NCBI RefSeq assembly: GCF_030518235.1
Contig: NZ_JAULSA010000006.1
Location: 248,001 to 312,000, forward strand
Direction of reading: 5' to 3'
Source: Saccharibacillus sp. CPCC 101409
GTDB taxonomy: Bacteria > Bacillota > Bacilli > Paenibacillales > Paenibacillaceae
DNA: 64,000 nucleotides
Shown here one piece after another: positions 62,672-64,000 of this stretch; the stretch's first letter is position 1, and each line of letters starts with the position of its first letter. The position numbers and the translations under genes were made by a program. The notes below the pieces were generated by a model. It made no database searches. It had not been told where the DNA came from and saw only the letters and a program-made list of their open reading frames with translations.

Positions 62672-63706
62672 ATGGCTCAAGATAAGAAAGTATTCAAACG
62701 GATTAAAGAGAACTACCGGTACCTTAATCAGATGATGGTCGAGGAGATCGACATTGCTTCAGAACATGGGGGCATTAGCGGCAATTATCGGGAAGAAATG
62801 TGGATCAAATTCTTCCGCAGCATCATCCCGATGAAGTATTCCATGGCGCAGGGGGTCATTATCATTGATTCCGAGCAAAACCGTTCCCGTGAAGTCGACA
62901 TTGCCGTTTACGACGAGGCTTACACGCCTTATGTCTTTCAGTACAACACGCTCAAATTTATCCCTATCGAAGCGGTGGCCGTAGCGATCGAATGCAAAAG
63001 TTCAAGCTGGAAGGAAAAAAGTTTAAAAAAATGGGCCTCTGAAATTCGTAAGCTTAAACCAAAGGCATCTGGAATCGCACGAATCGTGACTGGTTATGCA
63101 ACGGGAATCACCAATGCAACGCAGCAGCGTTCCCGTCCCATTCTTATTCTCGCCAGCAACCTTAGCCGCAAGGACGCTGGTAGTTTGGAGAATATTAAAG
63201 AAAAATTAGGCGATAGCTTTGATTTTATTCTTTTGAAAAAGGAGGAAGAAGGACAGCACAGCTTTGAATTGTTTGTAAAACATGAAAACAAGAAGCTAGG
63301 CTGGTGGGGGAAAAGGTTGAATGAATTAGAAGGAGTAGAAAAGCCAGAAATAACTGAGGACCATTCTTTACGTGTAATCCCACAACATCTTTCCAAAACG
63401 ATATGGAACCATACAAAAGAAGAACAAATTCAAAAACATAAAAATCAATTAAGCAAAAGGTATCCAGAAGTGAGCTTTGAATTAATCAAAAACGAAATTG
63501 TGAACAGTGATAATCCTGCCAACCCAAAGATCGAACACGACATTGCCATCACTAACACTCTCGCCAACTTAAAAATCGAAAATAACCCGCTCCTTACACT
63601 AAACTTTCAGCTCAATCAACTTCTTATGCTCATTAATAATCCTATGCTATTTCCGCATTTCGCTTACGCTAAAGCCTTTAAAGAGATCGCTCAAGAGAAG
63701 GAATAG
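62672..63706 (+). CDS. DUF6602-like protein with PD-(D/E)XK nuclease motif
   Basis: The 344-residue protein starts after TTAGGAGGAGCAGGC. Asp in REVDIAVYD and the pair in AVAIECKSSS (E-x-K) fit a PD-(D/E)XK nuclease core at residues about 70-115. The C-terminal half is charged and AT-rich in codons. It is 33 bp before cmr1 on the same strand, so it should be co-expressed with the Cmr complex as an ancillary gene; a nuclease role is inferred. Confidence 0.6.
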   Translation: MAQDKKVFKRIKENYRYLNQMMVEEIDIASEHGGISGNYREEMWIKFFRSIIPMKYSMAQGVIIIDSEQNRSREVDIAVYDEAYTPYVFQYNTLKFIPIEAVAVAIECKSSSWKEKSLKKWASEIRKLKPKASGIARIVTGYATGITNATQQRSRPILILASNLSRKDAGSLENIKEKLGDSFDFILLKKEEEGQHSFELFVKHENKKLGWWGKRLNELEGVEKPEITEDHSLRVIPQHLSKTIWNHTKEEQIQKHKNQLSKRYPEVSFELIKNEIVNSDNPANPKIEHDIAITNTLANLKIENNPLLTLNFQLNQLLMLINNPMLFPHFAYAKAFKEIAQEKE

Positions 63707-63739
63707 CCCTTAACACACCATCTGAAAAGAGGGGATGAA

Positions 63740-64000
63740 ATGAGAACGTTAAGCAAGCCGAATCCAGATATGTTAAAAAGTCTGGAAGTCGATCATGCAG
63801 CAGTGGAAAAGTATCCGATCACACTCGTCACTCCCATGTTCGGTGGCGGAGCGAAAGCGGGGGAAGTAGATGGCGAGACGCCTATTCGTGCAAGCGCAAT
63901 TCGAGGGCAGCTGCGGTTTTGGTGGCGTGCGACTCGCGGAGCCAAATTTGATACTACATATGAATTAAGAAAAAGAGAAACCGAAATTTTTGGAGATACA
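63740..64000 (+). CDS. cmr1: Type III-B CRISPR protein Cmr1, N-terminal part
   Basis: The gene starts after AAAAGAGGGGATGAA and runs off the window at residue 87. ITLVTPMFGGGAKAGEVDGE then PIRASAIRGQLRFWWRATRG are the hallmark of Cmr1, a RAMP (Cas7-like) subunit of the Cmr complex that holds the 3' end of the crRNA. The remaining cmr genes must follow beyond base 64000. Confidence 0.9.
   Translation, partial: MRTLSKPNPDMLKSLEVDHAAVEKYPITLVTPMFGGGAKAGEVDGETPIRASAIRGQLRFWWRATRGAKFDTTYELRKRETEIFGDT

Overview
The window is GC-rich (by eye around 60%) and looks like a chromosome segment of a Gram-positive Firmicute of the Paenibacillaceae, Saccharibacillus- or Paenibacillus-like. This is inferred from LplA/YtcP-type carbohydrate ABC transporters, a YesM/YesN-type two-component pair, large membrane AraC regulators, MocR and DUF6376 families, and strong AGGAGG ribosome binding sites. 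No rRNA or tRNA gene was recognised.

Left part (1-16 kb): the tail of a sugar ABC permease, its lipoprotein binding protein and a membrane AraC regulator; an ArsR-type regulator divergent from a family 2 glycoside hydrolase, with palindromic operators between them; a TPR protein; an amidase with a long disordered N-terminus; a GNAT-linker-kinase fusion; an Rrf2 regulator; a GNAT gene; and a BmrA-like exporter preceded by its own promoter, an 18-codon leader ORF and a hairpin over the ribosome binding site.

Middle (16-36 kb): a CynX/NimT-type MFS gene with a GntR regulator; a cation diffusion facilitator preceded by a 22-codon leader ORF that runs into an intrinsic terminator; an EamA exporter divergent from a MocR regulator; a Na+/H+ antiporter; an S9 peptidase; a NAT-like protein; several GNATs; then a compact five-gene operon (32.0-35.8 kb) of a UbiA-type phosphoribosyltransferase, a HAD phosphatase, two SMR half-flippases and a polytopic membrane protein. 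I read this operon as a lipid-linked pentose pathway for surface glycosylation.

36-53 kb: a FAD oxidoreductase divergent from an AraC regulator whose 3' end has been tandemly triplicated; a sensor kinase, response regulator and three-gene sugar ABC operon; an AraC/GyrI-like regulator; a DUF6376 lipoprotein; a possible Imm52 immunity gene; a glutamine amidotransferase; an MFS permease; and a formate/nitrite-type channel. Two copies of a 186-190 bp element with long terminal inverted repeats lie here in opposite orientation. Each sits between two similar terminator hairpins.

Right end (53.2-64 kb) is a defence region. Three CRISPR arrays (13, 10 and 19 repeats) share a type I-C-like repeat and a roughly 175-bp leader, and are read on the minus strand. 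Between them lie an MFS and a MacB-like ABC gene with five in-phase TTTAAC-type boxes, and an AbiE-type toxin-antitoxin pair. After the last leader, an AT-richer operon begins with a DUF6602 PD-(D/E)XK-like protein and the start of cmr1, so a type III-B Cmr locus evidently continues beyond the window.
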